Below are positions 55,724-64,000 of a DNA stretch of 64,000 nt, piece after piece (the first letter of the stretch is position 1; the number at the start of each line of letters is the position of its first letter). A program made the position numbers and the translations under genes. This DNA comes from Tardiphaga sp. 709 (GTDB lineage Bacteria; Pseudomonadota; Alphaproteobacteria; Rhizobiales; Xanthobacteraceae), in assembly GCF_032401055.1 (NCBI RefSeq), contig NZ_CP135529.1:1674001-1738000 (forward strand). The letters are read 5' to 3'. The notes under the pieces were generated by a model. It did not search any database and was not told where the DNA came from. It saw only the letters and a program-made list of their open reading frames with translations.

Positions 55724-57712
55724 ATGCTGAACTACTTCGAAATGGCGGCATCACAAATCGGAACGATCTTCCGGGTGCCGCGCGAAAACCCCGAACTGGT
55801 GGAAGCAAAACTCGCTGCCTTCACCCGTCAGGTGCCGATGATGTATGCACTGGTGGTCGTCAACACGACGGCACTTGCGATCACCTTTTATGGTACGGCG
55901 CCACATCTGCTTACCGTCTATCTCCCCGCTGCATTCGATGCAATTTGTGTGATCCGGATACTGAGCTGGCTGAGAGCGCGGCACACCACGCTGTCACTCA
56001 ACAAGGCCGTAGAAAAGCTCACCGGCTCCATCATCTTTGCAGGCATTCTCGGCGTCGCGTTCACTGCCTGGAGCCTCAGCCTGTTTCCCTATGGCGACGC
56101 CTATAGCAAAAGCCACGTTGCGTTCTTTATGGCCGTGACATCGATCGGCTGCGGCTTCTGCCTCATGCATCTGCGCGCGGCAGCGCTGATCGTGATGGCG
56201 CTGGTTGTCGTGCCCTTCGCGTTCTTTTTCGGCTCCAGCGACAATGTGGTCTTCGTCTCCATCGCCTTCAACTTCGTCGTGGTTATCGGGGCCGTTCTCT
56301 TCATGCTGCTCGGCAATTACTCCGACTTCGAGAAGCGGGTGAATTCGGAGAAGGCGCTGCGTATCAAGCAGGCTGAACTGCAGGTGCTGAGCGACAAGAA
56401 TTTCCGGAATTCAAATATCGACAGCCTCACCGGTCTCCCCAATCGCCGGAACTTCTTTGCCGAGCTCGAGCGCGGCATTGTCAACACTGAGCACAGTAGC
56501 GGCGGCCTGCTGCTCGGTATCCTGGATCTTGACGGCTTCAAGCCTATCAACGACATCCATGGGCACCACACGGGTGATCGCTTGCTCGTCGAAGTCGCAG
56601 ACAGACTGCGCGCACATCTCGCCCCTCACGTGTTTCTGGGCAGACTGGGCGGCGACGAATTCGTCATGTTCAGCGACCAATTGCTCGACCCGGATGCAAT
56701 TGTTGAGGCGGAAGAGAGCATCGAGAACCTATTCGACATCCCGTTCGAGATTGATGACATTACAGTAAGCATCAGCTGCTCGATCGGATATGCGGAATTT
56801 CCGGACACAGCCAAGACCGCGCAGGATTTGTTCGAGCGCGCCGATTACGCGCTGTTCTTTGCCAAGCAGCACAAGCGTGGGAAGGCCGTCCGGTTTTCTG
56901 CAGAACACGAAGCCGATATCCGCGAGGCCTCCTCTGTGAGTCGGGCCCTGGCTAGTGCCGACCTCGAACAGGAATTGTGGATCGCCTACCAGCCGATTAT
57001 CGACGCAGAAACACAACAGCCTGCGAGCTTCGAAGCCCTGGCGCGCTGGAAGAGCCCGGAGCTCGGCAATGTTCCGCCAATGAGCTTCATTGTTGCCGCC
57101 GAGCGTTCCGGCATGATCGGCCAGTTGACCCCGTTGCTGCTTCGCAAGGCTCTGGAAGGCGCAGCCACATGGCCGGAGCACGTCCGGATTTCGTTCAACC
57201 TCTCTGCGGTTGACGTCGCCTCTCCCCTGTCGATCCTCAAGATCATTGCTGTTGTCCAGCAAAGCAGGGTGAAGGCCAGCCGCATCGACTTCGAGATTAC
57301 CGAGACGGCCGTGATGGGCAATCTCGCGCAAGCGACTGAAGCGCTGAATGCCCTGAAGACTCTGGGAGCCCGCATCTCGCTGGACGATTTCGGAACCGGC
57401 TATTCGAGCCTGAGCTGTATTCGCGAATTGCCACTCGACAAGGTCAAGATCGACCGCAGCTTCATCAGCAATATCGAAACCGACGATGCCTCGCGCTTGA
57501 TCCTGCGCACCATGCTAGGCCTCTGCGCCGGCCTCGGCCATGACTGCATCGTCGAAGGTGTCGAGAACAGCGAACAGGTCGACTTCCTGCAAAAGGAGAA
57601 CTGCCGTCTCATGCAGGGCTATTTCTTCGCCAAGCCCATGAGCATCGAGCAGGTTGGGGATTACCTCGCCTCCGCTCAACGCAGCATGCTGGCCGAACGC
57701 ACCGCCGGCTAG
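55724..57712 (+). CDS. Membrane GGDEF-EAL cyclic-di-GMP enzyme
   Basis: Signalling protein of 662 aa. About six membrane helices fill residues 38-198. The diguanylate cyclase domain has an intact GGDEF (309-313; RLGGDEF) but no RxxD inhibitory site five residues before it. The phosphodiesterase domain has an intact EAL (437-439), the FNLSA Mg site, DDFGTGYSSL and a late EGVEN. Both activities are therefore possible, with no product inhibition at the usual I-site. It converges on the M20 gene with a 4-bp overlap. Confidence 0.92.
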   Translation: MLNYFEMAASQIGTIFRVPRENPELVEAKLAAFTRQVPMMYALVVVNTTALAITFYGTAPHLLTVYLPAAFDAICVIRILSWLRARHTTLSLNKAVEKLTGSIIFAGILGVAFTAWSLSLFPYGDAYSKSHVAFFMAVTSIGCGFCLMHLRAAALIVMALVVVPFAFFFGSSDNVVFVSIAFNFVVVIGAVLFMLLGNYSDFEKRVNSEKALRIKQAELQVLSDKNFRNSNIDSLTGLPNRRNFFAELERGIVNTEHSSGGLLLGILDLDGFKPINDIHGHHTGDRLLVEVADRLRAHLAPHVFLGRLGGDEFVMFSDQLLDPDAIVEAEESIENLFDIPFEIDDITVSISCSIGYAEFPDTAKTAQDLFERADYALFFAKQHKRGKAVRFSAEHEADIREASSVSRALASADLEQELWIAYQPIIDAETQQPASFEALARWKSPELGNVPPMSFIVAAERSGMIGQLTPLLLRKALEGAATWPEHVRISFNLSAVDVASPLSILKIIAVVQQSRVKASRIDFEITETAVMGNLAQATEALNALKTLGARISLDDFGTGYSSLSCIRELPLDKVKIDRSFISNIETDDASRLILRTMLGLCAGLGHDCIVEGVENSEQVDFLQKENCRLMQGYFFAKPMSIEQVGDYLASAQRSMLAERTAG

Positions 57713-58989
57713 TCGTTCTGTCCGTCGAGCAGCCGCACCGCCTCGAACAGCGTTGCCGCCCCGACGGCCAGTTGCTCCGGCTCCGACCATTCCTCCGGGC
57801 AATGGCTCTTGCCGTCCTTTGACGGAATGAACAGCATCGCGCTGCGGCCGACATGCGACATGAAAGCGGCATCGTGACCGGCCCCCGACGCCAGCCGCGT
57901 CGTGGAGTAGCCGAGCTTGGCAGCGCTACGCCCGAGAACGTCGAGCAGATGATCGTCGCAAGGCGCGGGAGGATTTTGCGAGATCAGTGCGAAGTGTTCG
58001 CGCTCGACCTTGGCTCGCCCTGCAATGGCGAGGCTCTCGCGATCGAGCAGCGCCACGAATTCATCGACCAGCGCAGCTTTCTCGGCGCGGATATCGAGGA
58101 TCATGCGCGCGCCGCCGGGCACGACATTGGCAGCGTTCGGGCTGATCTCGAGGATCCCCGTGGTGGCGACGAAATGGCCCTGTTTGCGCGCGGCAAAGGC
58201 GCTGGCCTGCTGGGCGACCAGCAGCACGAGTTCGGCAGCGGGCAGGCTCGCATCCCTGCGATATTCCATCAACGTCGAGCCCGCGTGATCGGCGGCACCC
58301 TGCAGCACGATCTCGACGCGGGTGATGCCGGCGATCCCGGTGACGAGACCGAGATCGAGCTTCTTGCTTTCCAGGACGACGCCCTGCTCGATATGCAATT
58401 CGAGGTAGCCGACGAATTCCGGCTTCGGCATCGCGGCAATGGCCGCGGGGTCGCCGCCGACGCGCTTGATGGCATCGGCCAGCGTCTCACCGGCCGCATT
58501 GGTGTAGGTCAGCATTTTCGCATCGAGTTCGCCGACCATCGCGCGGCTGCCGACGCAGGACAGACCATATTCGCTGGGCTCCTCGGCGAGGAAATCCACG
58601 ATCTCGATCGGATGTCGCGATTTGTAGCCGGACGCCTGCAGCGCACGCACCGCTTCCAGCGCCGTGAGGATGCCCGAAATGCCATCAAAGCGGCCGCCGG
58701 AAGGCACCGTGTCGGAGTGCGACCCGAGCATGATCGGCGGCAGGCCCGGAACGCTGCCCTCAAGCCGGGCGATCATGTTGGCGCCGGCATCCATGCGCAC
58801 CGTCATGCCCGCAGCGATGAATTGCTCGCGCAGCCAGGCGCGTCCCTCGAGAAAGCGCTGCGAGAACGATCGCCGCGTCCACGGTTTGTCGGGATCAGTG
58901 ATGGCGGCCAGCGCCATATGGTCGTCCCAGAGGCGGTTCTGATCGATGGGCGGTTTTGTCTCGGTCGGCATGATCGGCATGAGGCTCAT
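57709..58989 (-). CDS. M20-family Zn-dependent amidohydrolase (N-carbamoyl amino acid hydrolase type)
   Basis: Second AllC/hydantoinase-like enzyme in the window (up to 426 aa). Metal motifs are GSHSDTVPSGGRFDG, the AEEPSEYG pair, [13 protein letters not shown] and a C-terminal KSHCPEEW. It differs from the first copy in having CPEEW in place of HNPAEH, so the substrate pocket differs. N-carbamoyl or ureido compounds are likely substrates. The start is uncertain among three nearby ATGs (58989, 58977, 58968). It is divergent from the SDR gene. Confidence 0.82.
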   Translation of the reverse strand: MSLMPIMPTETKPPIDQNRLWDDHMALAAITDPDKPWTRRSFSQRFLEGRAWLREQFIAAGMTVRMDAGANMIARLEGSVPGLPPIMLGSHSDTVPSGGRFDGISGILTALEAVRALQASGYKSRHPIEIVDFLAEEPSEYGLSCVGSRAMVGELDAKMLTYTNAAGETLADAIKRVGGDPAAIAAMPKPEFVGYLELHIEQGVVLESKKLDLGLVTGIAGITRVEIVLQGAADHAGSTLMEYRRDASLPAAELVLLVAQQASAFAARKQGHFVATTGILEISPNAANVVPGGARMILDIRAEKAALVDEFVALLDRESLAIAGRAKVEREHFALISQNPPAPCDDHLLDVLGRSAAKLGYSTTRLASGAGHDAAFMSHVGRSAMLFIPSKDGKSHCPEEWSEPEQLAVGAATLFEAVRLLDGQND

Positions 58990-59092
58990 GAGTTGGCGGC
59001 ACTGGCGCCGGCACGATTATTGTTGAACACTTTGGCCTTCGTGAAGCAAGACGATGGACATCGTGAAGCAAGAAACGATCAGGGAGAAAATC

Positions 59093-59836
59093 GTGAGCAG
59101 CAAGACCAGGATCGCATGGGTGACCGGCGGCGGCACCGGAATCGGCAGAGCGGGCGCAGAGGCGCTGTTGGCTGATAGCTGGACGGTGGTCATTTCCGGC
59201 CGCCGCGCCGATGTCCTGAAGGGCGTCGCCGATGAACTCGGCGCCGGCGGCAAGCCGGTCGAGGTAATGGCGCTGGACGTCAGCAATGCCGACGACGTCA
59301 ACAAAGTCGCTCAGGCCATTCTCGCCAAACATGGCCGTATCGATCTTCTGGTGAACAGCGCCGGCGTCAACCTGCCGAAGCGGAGCTGGGAAGACGTCAC
59401 GCAGGATGGCTGGGACCAGATCGTCGACATCAATCTCAATGGCGTGATGTATTGCATGCGCGCAGTGCTGCCTGCGATGCGGGCACAGAAGGACGGTTGC
59501 ATCATCAATGTCGCCTCGTGGGCCGGGCGCATCGTATCGAAAATGACGGGGCCGGCCTATACGGCCACCAAACATGCGGTTCTGGCGCTGACCCATTCCT
59601 TCAACATGGACGAATGCGTCAACGGCTTGCGCGCCTGCTGTCTCTCCCCCGGTGAGGTCGCCACTGACATCATGAAGAACCGTCCGGTGCCGCCGAGCGA
59701 CGAGGTGATGGCGCGGATGCTGCAGCCGGACGATCTCGGCAAGACCATCGCCTTCATTGCCAGCATGCCGCCGCATGTCTGTATCAATGAGGTGTTGATC
59801 AGCCCGACCTGGAATCGCTCGTTCCTGGCCATGTGA
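59093..59836 (+). CDS. Short-chain dehydrogenase/reductase
   Basis: Classical SDR of 247 aa: cofactor motif TGGGTGIG (11-18), LVNSAGVN, and the catalytic Ser142, Tyr156, Lys160 (NVASWAGR, YTATK). The GTG at 59093 has GGGAG six bases upstream and is preferred; an ATG at 59054 adds 13 residues. The product is unknown. The next gene, an alcohol dehydrogenase, converges on it. Confidence 0.85.
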   Translation: MSSKTRIAWVTGGGTGIGRAGAEALLADSWTVVISGRRADVLKGVADELGAGGKPVEVMALDVSNADDVNKVAQAILAKHGRIDLLVNSAGVNLPKRSWEDVTQDGWDQIVDINLNGVMYCMRAVLPAMRAQKDGCIINVASWAGRIVSKMTGPAYTATKHAVLALTHSFNMDECVNGLRACCLSPGEVATDIMKNRPVPPSDEVMARMLQPDDLGKTIAFIASMPPHVCINEVLISPTWNRSFLAM

Positions 59837-59885
59837 GCGTGTCAAAGGCAGCCAGCGCAGCCCTTCGCGCTGGCAGCCTTTAGTC

Positions 59886-60959
59886 TCACGGCGTAATTGC
59901 GACCTTCAGCACGCCATCGCGCTGGTGCGAGAACAGATCGTAGGCTTTTTCGATATCGTCCAGCCTGTAGTGATGCGTGACCAGCGACGTCAGGTCGACA
60001 CGGCCGGAGGCGACGACGTTCATCAGCCGTCGCATCCGCTCCTTGCCGCCGGGGCACAGGCTGGTGACAATCGTGTTATCGCCGAGCCCCGCCGAAAAGG
60101 CACTCAGGGGAATCTGTAGATCCGTCGAATAGACGCCAAGGCTGCTCAGCGTGCCGCCCGGCCGCAGCGCGCGCAGTGCCGATTCGAAGGTGCCTTGCGT
60201 GCCGAGCGCTTCGATGGCCACATCGACGCCGCGGCCGTCAGTCAGGTCCATGATCTGCTTGACCGGATCCCCCTTCTTGAAGTCGACCACGATATCGGCC
60301 CCGAGCCGTTTGGCGACCTCGATGCGCGCGGGCACCGTATCGACACCGATGATCGTGGTCGCGCCCATCAGCTTGGCACCGGCGATAGCGCAGAGTCCGA
60401 TCGGCCCCAGCGCGAACACCACCACCGTGTCGCCGATCCTGGTGCCGCCGCGCTCGGCGCCCGCAAATCCCGTTGACATGATGTCCGGACACATCAGTAC
60501 CTGCTCATCGGTCAACGCGTCGGGCACCGGACTGAGATTGACCATGGCATCGGGGACCAGCACATACTCGGCCTGCGCTCCGTCGATCGTATTGCCGAAC
60601 CGCCAGCCGCCGCTGGCCTTGAAGCCATGCTTCGTTCCAGCGCCATCCTGCGATGAGCAGCCGCAGAGACATGCATAACTGTGGCCGCTCGGCGTGATGG
60701 CGCCGGCAATGACGCGCTGGCCCTCGCGATAGCCGGTGACGGCACTGCCGAGCTTCTCGATGATACCAACCGGCTCGTGTCCGACGGTCAACCCTTTCTC
60801 GACCGGATATTCACCCTTGAGGATATGCACATCGGTACCGCAGATCGTGGTGGTCGTGATGCGCATCAGCGCATCGAGCGGACCGACAGCGGGGATCGGC
60901 TTATCCTCCAGAACGATACGACCCGGCTCCACGAATATCGCAGCCTTCATTTTCGGCAT
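59886..60959 (-). CDS. Zinc alcohol dehydrogenase without the usual structural zinc site
   Basis: MDR enzyme of 357 aa. Catalytic zinc ligands Cys40 (TICGTD) and His61-Glu62 (VGHEPVG) are present, but the four-Cys structural lobe is replaced by SYACLCGCSSQDG, as in tetrameric secondary-alcohol dehydrogenases of the Clostridium beijerinckii type. The VTSLCPGGKERMRRL segment also fits them. The ATG at 60959 has AGGAG upstream. Secondary alcohols or ketones are likely substrates. Confidence 0.86.
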   Translation of the reverse strand: MPKMKAAIFVEPGRIVLEDKPIPAVGPLDALMRITTTTICGTDVHILKGEYPVEKGLTVGHEPVGIIEKLGSAVTGYREGQRVIAGAITPSGHSYACLCGCSSQDGAGTKHGFKASGGWRFGNTIDGAQAEYVLVPDAMVNLSPVPDALTDEQVLMCPDIMSTGFAGAERGGTRIGDTVVVFALGPIGLCAIAGAKLMGATTIIGVDTVPARIEVAKRLGADIVVDFKKGDPVKQIMDLTDGRGVDVAIEALGTQGTFESALRALRPGGTLSSLGVYSTDLQIPLSAFSAGLGDNTIVTSLCPGGKERMRRLMNVVASGRVDLTSLVTHHYRLDDIEKAYDLFSHQRDGVLKVAITP

Positions 60960-61203
60960 GATCCTGCTCCTGCTTGCGATGGTGCGTCGATCGACGCCAT
61001 GAGCCAATCATCTGCGCATTTTGCCGTGACCGGATTGAGGTGGATCAAGTGGCGATGTCTTTTGAATCTCTCTGAAGATGGCGCACACAGCCGCGCTTCT
61101 GCATCGCTCTTGATTCAATTTGTCAAACAGCCACGGCTCTGCAGACATGCGTCATCACCCCCATTATTTGCGGCGCGGGGGCGCCGTCGTGTCTCGCATT
61201 CCC
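60960..61203. other. Intergenic sequence before element copy B
   Basis: About 240 bp between the alcohol dehydrogenase start and copy B of the dispersed element. It must contain the adh promoter; no clear hexamers, repeat or ORF were identified. Confidence 0.3.
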
Positions 61204-61714
61204 ACCCTCTGTTGAGAGGGCGTGCGGAACGCCGGGTGCCCGTTGCACCCTTGGGCCTGATGCCAAATGCGGTCTTCCGCAATTGTGAGTGCATCAGGAC
61301 TTTCGGAGGCGCCGAGCAAAGTGCCCGACGTTCCGCATACGGTGTTTTTTCAGCCTGCTTGCACTTTGCCTTGGCGAACGGTCCGATCACCAAAATGATG
61401 GTCCCACGGCGGAGGGACAGGGAGCCTCAAGCGAGTAAGCCGGACGCGTTTTGACTTGGTCGTCCGTCACACTGTCCAGAGGGTCTTTCCATCCCAAGGC
61501 CGGTCGTCTCCTTGCCAGTGGCAGTGCTGGCGCAGATCCGTCCTGCCCGAAGACAGACGTCACCCATGAACCGCGTAACGCCGCATCTCCGGCGTCCACC
61601 GCATCCTGCCCCGCGAACGTGACGATCGCGATCGCCCCTCTCGGTGGGCAGGACAGAGGAGAATATAAACCTTGAAGGGATGTTGTCAATGAAGGATAGG
61701 AAAAAATGTTTGGG
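61204..61714 (-). repeat. About 500-bp dispersed element, copy B (inverted relative to copy A)
   Basis: Minus-strand copy of 34555-35061. The three terminal hairpins are all present: CCCTCT-gttg-AGAGGG (61205-61220), GGGTGC-ccgtt-GCACCC (61234-61250), and CCTGATGC (61256) with GCATCAGG (61291) around TGCGG-tctt-CCGCA. In copy A the loops are different in sequence and, for the first, in length. The block 61505-61630 is nearly identical to copy A. The ATG used by the 58-codon ORF of copy A is absent here. Confidence 0.75.
61662..61689 (-). promoter_or_regulatory. Sigma70-like promoter of element copy B
   Basis: On the minus strand TTGACA (61689-61684), 16-bp spacer, TATATT (61667-61662). Same hexamers and spacing as copy A; the spacer has changed at a few bases, which suggests that the promoter itself is kept. 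Confidence 0.6.
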
Positions 61715-61725
61715 GGCCCCGAACT

Positions 61726-61864
61726 GTCATTCCGGGGCGCGGGCGCGCCTTCGCGCACGCGAACCCGGAATCCCAGCATGGGAGTCTCTAGTCAGCGCCA
61801 AACACTCTGGGATTCCGGGTTCGCACTTCAGCGGCTTCGCCGCTTTCGTGCGCCCCGGAATGAC
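61726..61864. repeat. Palindromic intergenic repeat (GTCATTCCGGGGC family), copy 2
   Basis: Outer arms GTCATTCCGGGGCGC (61726) and GCGCCCCGGAATGAC (ending 61864); inner arms GCGAACCCGGAATCCCA and TGGGATTCCGGGTTCGC. It lies about 36 bp upstream of the copy B promoter, in the same relative position as copy 1 to copy A. Confidence 0.82.
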
Positions 61865-61931
61865 GAACCCAGGCGGACGCCCCGAAATGACAATGGAGAG
61901 GTCAGCGCTCCAGATACAGGGGATCTCCCCT

Positions 61932-63104
61932 TCACCCGTTCTTCGCGAACAGCTCCCGCCCGATCAGCATCCGCCTGATCTCGCTGGTGCCGGCGCCGAT
62001 CTCATAGAGTTTGGCGTCACGCAGCAGGCGGCCGGTGGGATAGTCGTTGATATAGCCATTGCCGCCGAGCAGCTGGATCGCGTCGAGCGCGCATTGTGTG
62101 GCGCGCTCCGACGCGTAGAGGATGGCGCCGGCGGCATCCTCGCGGGTGGTCTCGCCGCGATCGCATGCTTTCGCCACCGCATAGACGTAAGCGCGCGCCG
62201 AACTCAGCGCGACATACATGTCAGCGATCTTGCCCTGCACCAACTGGAAATTGCCGATCGGCTCGCCGAACTGTTTGCGCTCGTGCACATAAGGCTGCGC
62301 GACGTCGAGACAGGCCTGCATGATGCCGAGCGGGCCTGCCGCGAGCACCGCGCGCTCGTAATCGAGGCCGGACATCAGGACATTGACGCCGCGACCGACC
62401 TCGGCGAGCACGTTCTCCTCGGGCACCTCGCAATCCTCGAACACGAGTTCGCAGGTATCCGAGCCGCGCATACCCAGCTTGTCGAGCTTCTGCGCCGTCG
62501 AAAAACCCTTCATCCCCTTTTCGATGATGAAGGCGGTGATACCGCGCGGTCCGGCAGCCGGATCGGTCTTGGCATAGACCACCAGCGTCTGCGCCACCGG
62601 GCCGTTGGTGATCCACATCTTGTTGCCGTTGAGAACGTAGCGGTCGCCCTTCTTGTCGGCGCGGGTCTTCATCGACACCACGTCCGAACCCGAACCTGGC
62701 TCGGACATCGCGAGGGATCCGACATGTTCACCCGAGATCAGCTTCGGCAGATATTTGCGCTTCTGCGCCTCGTTGCCATTGCGACGCAACTGATTGACGC
62801 AAAGGTTCGAATGCGCGCCATAGGACAGCCCCACCGACGCCGAGGCGCGCGAAATCTCCTCTACCGCAATGACGTGTTCGAGATAGCCGAGCCCGGCGCC
62901 GCCGAACTCTTCCTCCACCGTGATACCGTGCAGGCCTAGCGCGCCAATCTTGGGCCAGAGATCGAGCGGAAACTGGTTGGTCTTGTCGATGGCTTCGGCG
63001 CGCGGCGCGATCTCGTTCTGGGAGAAATCACGCACGGTCTCGCGAATCGCATCCGCGGTCTCGCCGAGATCAAAATTGAACATCCGTTGAGCGTTCGAAA
63101 TCAC
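61932..63104 (-). CDS. Isovaleryl-CoA dehydrogenase
   Basis: FAD-dependent acyl-CoA dehydrogenase of 390 aa in leucine degradation. The catalytic Glu250 lies in [14 protein letters not shown], the position specific to isovaleryl-CoA dehydrogenases rather than the C-terminal Glu of straight-chain enzymes. [25 protein letters not shown] and [20 protein letters not shown] are further signatures. The GTG at 63104 has GGAGG seven bases upstream; an ATG at 63083 is the alternative. The usual partner genes (methylcrotonyl-CoA carboxylase) would lie elsewhere. Confidence 0.9.
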   Translation of the reverse strand: MISNAQRMFNFDLGETADAIRETVRDFSQNEIAPRAEAIDKTNQFPLDLWPKIGALGLHGITVEEEFGGAGLGYLEHVIAVEEISRASASVGLSYGAHSNLCVNQLRRNGNEAQKRKYLPKLISGEHVGSLAMSEPGSGSDVVSMKTRADKKGDRYVLNGNKMWITNGPVAQTLVVYAKTDPAAGPRGITAFIIEKGMKGFSTAQKLDKLGMRGSDTCELVFEDCEVPEENVLAEVGRGVNVLMSGLDYERAVLAAGPLGIMQACLDVAQPYVHERKQFGEPIGNFQLVQGKIADMYVALSSARAYVYAVAKACDRGETTREDAAGAILYASERATQCALDAIQLLGGNGYINDYPTGRLLRDAKLYEIGAGTSEIRRMLIGRELFAKNG

Positions 63105-63292
63105 AGGGTCGCCTCCGGTCAGAACGGCGCGCAAGCGCACCGGTTTTGTTGATTGAAATCACCATGTCACGGGCCGAACGGGCTGAGAAGAGGCATAAAG
63201 TGGTCCTTGCTCTTGGCCCCGCAACGGGTTGTAATTCATCCAAATAAGCCCTCCGGGACCAACCACGGAAGGCATGCCAGGGGAGAGAACCG

Positions 63293-64000
63293 ATGCTCGA
63301 TCGCGTCCAGGATTCCGACAGCAGCAAATCCGCCCAAGCCGCCGCTCACGCCCAGGCTTACGGAATGCCGCTCGATGAGTTCGATCCCGGCAATCCCGAG
63401 CTGTTCCGCACCGATACGTTCTGGCCCTATTTCGAACGGCTGCGCCACGAGGATCCCGTCCATTACTGCAAGGACAGCATGTTCGGACCGTATTGGTCGG
63501 TGACCAAATACAACGACATCATGCAGGTCGAGACCAATCACGCCACCTACTCCTCCGCCGCGGCATTCGGCGGCATCACCATCCGCGACGCCGGTGTGCA
63601 GTTTCGCCGGCCGATGTTCATTGCCACAGATCCGCCGCATCACAGCGCCCAGCGCAAGACGGTGGCGCCGATGTTCGCGCCTCACCACATGGACGAACTC
63701 TCCAGCCTGATCCGCAGTCGCACTGCCGAGGTGCTGGACTCCCTGCCCCGCAACGAGACTTTCGACTGGGTCGATCGCGTCTCGATCGAACTCACGACGC
63801 AGATGCTGGCGACGCTGTTCGACTTCCCCTGGGAGGAGCGCCGCAAGCTTACCCACTGGTCGGATGTCGCCACAATGTTGCCGCCCACGCCGGAGGCCGA
63901 GCTGGAGCGGCAGAGAGAACTGCGCGAATGCGGCGAGTATTTCGGGCGACTGTTTCAGGAGCGACTCAATGCGCCGCCGAAGAGCGACCTGATATCGATG
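63293..64000 (+). CDS. Cytochrome P450 (partial, N-terminal 236 codons)
   Basis: Soluble bacterial P450 cut by the right edge. Visible parts are the N-terminal FWPYFERLRHEDPVHY, the C-helix region FIATDPPHHSAQRKTVAPMFAP and DWVDRVSIELTTQMLATLFDFPWEERRKLTHWSDV. That last part recalls the CYP153/CYP203-like group of fatty acid or alkane hydroxylases; the assignment was made by eye. The haem Cys loop lies outside the window. GGGGAGAG precedes the ATG. Divergent from the isovaleryl-CoA dehydrogenase gene. Confidence 0.88.
   Translation, partial: MLDRVQDSDSSKSAQAAAHAQAYGMPLDEFDPGNPELFRTDTFWPYFERLRHEDPVHYCKDSMFGPYWSVTKYNDIMQVETNHATYSSAAAFGGITIRDAGVQFRRPMFIATDPPHHSAQRKTVAPMFAPHHMDELSSLIRSRTAEVLDSLPRNETFDWVDRVSIELTTQMLATLFDFPWEERRKLTHWSDVATMLPPTPEAELERQRELRECGEYFGRLFQERLNAPPKSDLISM

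Overview
The window is GC-rich alphaproteobacterial chromosome. Gene content, protein style and the intergenic palindromes point to the Bradyrhizobium/Rhodopseudomonas/Afipia group (Nitrobacteraceae); this is inferred from the sequence, not from a database match. No rRNA, tRNA, CRISPR array, phage or transposase gene was seen.

Layout. 1-2.9 kb: a nitrate/taurine-type ABC importer (permease cut by the window edge) and an unknown protein. 2.9-8.8 kb: an intradiol dioxygenase, a serine hydrolase, an XRE regulator, DctA and a zinc alcohol dehydrogenase. 9-34.3 kb: a large purine/ureide catabolic region. It holds an orphan CoxL-like molybdoenzyme, a DapA-family lyase with an AllC-type amidohydrolase, a purine deaminase, a Tsx-like porin candidate, a BmpA-type nucleoside ABC importer, 8-oxoguanine deaminase, a two-gene xanthine dehydrogenase whose Fe-S and Mo subunits are fused, urate oxidase, an NCS2 purine permease, a ModA-like protein, an OHCU decarboxylase/HIU hydrolase fusion, and a PuuE allantoinase broken by an in-frame TAG with a coupled DUF3830 protein. 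Together these would import nucleosides and bases and take guanine, 8-oxoguanine and xanthine through urate to allantoin; the allantoin-to-allantoate step is the one that is interrupted.

34.3-38 kb: repeats, two small genes, an O-acetylhomoserine sulfhydrylase-like PLP enzyme and an alpha/beta hydrolase. 38-55 kb: a cobalamin block under two B12 riboswitches. One faces right into btuB-btuC-btuD (with btuF and cbiB further on). The other faces left into DUF1636-cobP-cobW-cobN-cobO-cobQ. cobT-cobS run rightward from the same intergenic region, and cobC lies antisense between btuD and btuF. The block covers uptake, cobalt insertion, adenosylation, amidation and nucleotide-loop assembly; corrin-ring methylation genes and the CobS/CobT chelatase subunits are not here.

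55-64 kb: a small PTP-type phosphatase with a coupled 47-codon ORF, a membrane GGDEF-EAL protein, an M20 amidohydrolase, an SDR, a second alcohol dehydrogenase, isovaleryl-CoA dehydrogenase, and a cytochrome P450 cut by the right edge.

The most unusual structure is a pair of about 500-bp inverted copies (about 34.56-35.06 kb and 61.20-61.71 kb). Each has the same sigma70-like promoter, a nearly invariant core and three 3' hairpins whose stems are kept while loops differ. Each is preceded by the same family of palindrome. They look like a transcribed, structured, dispersed element of unknown function.
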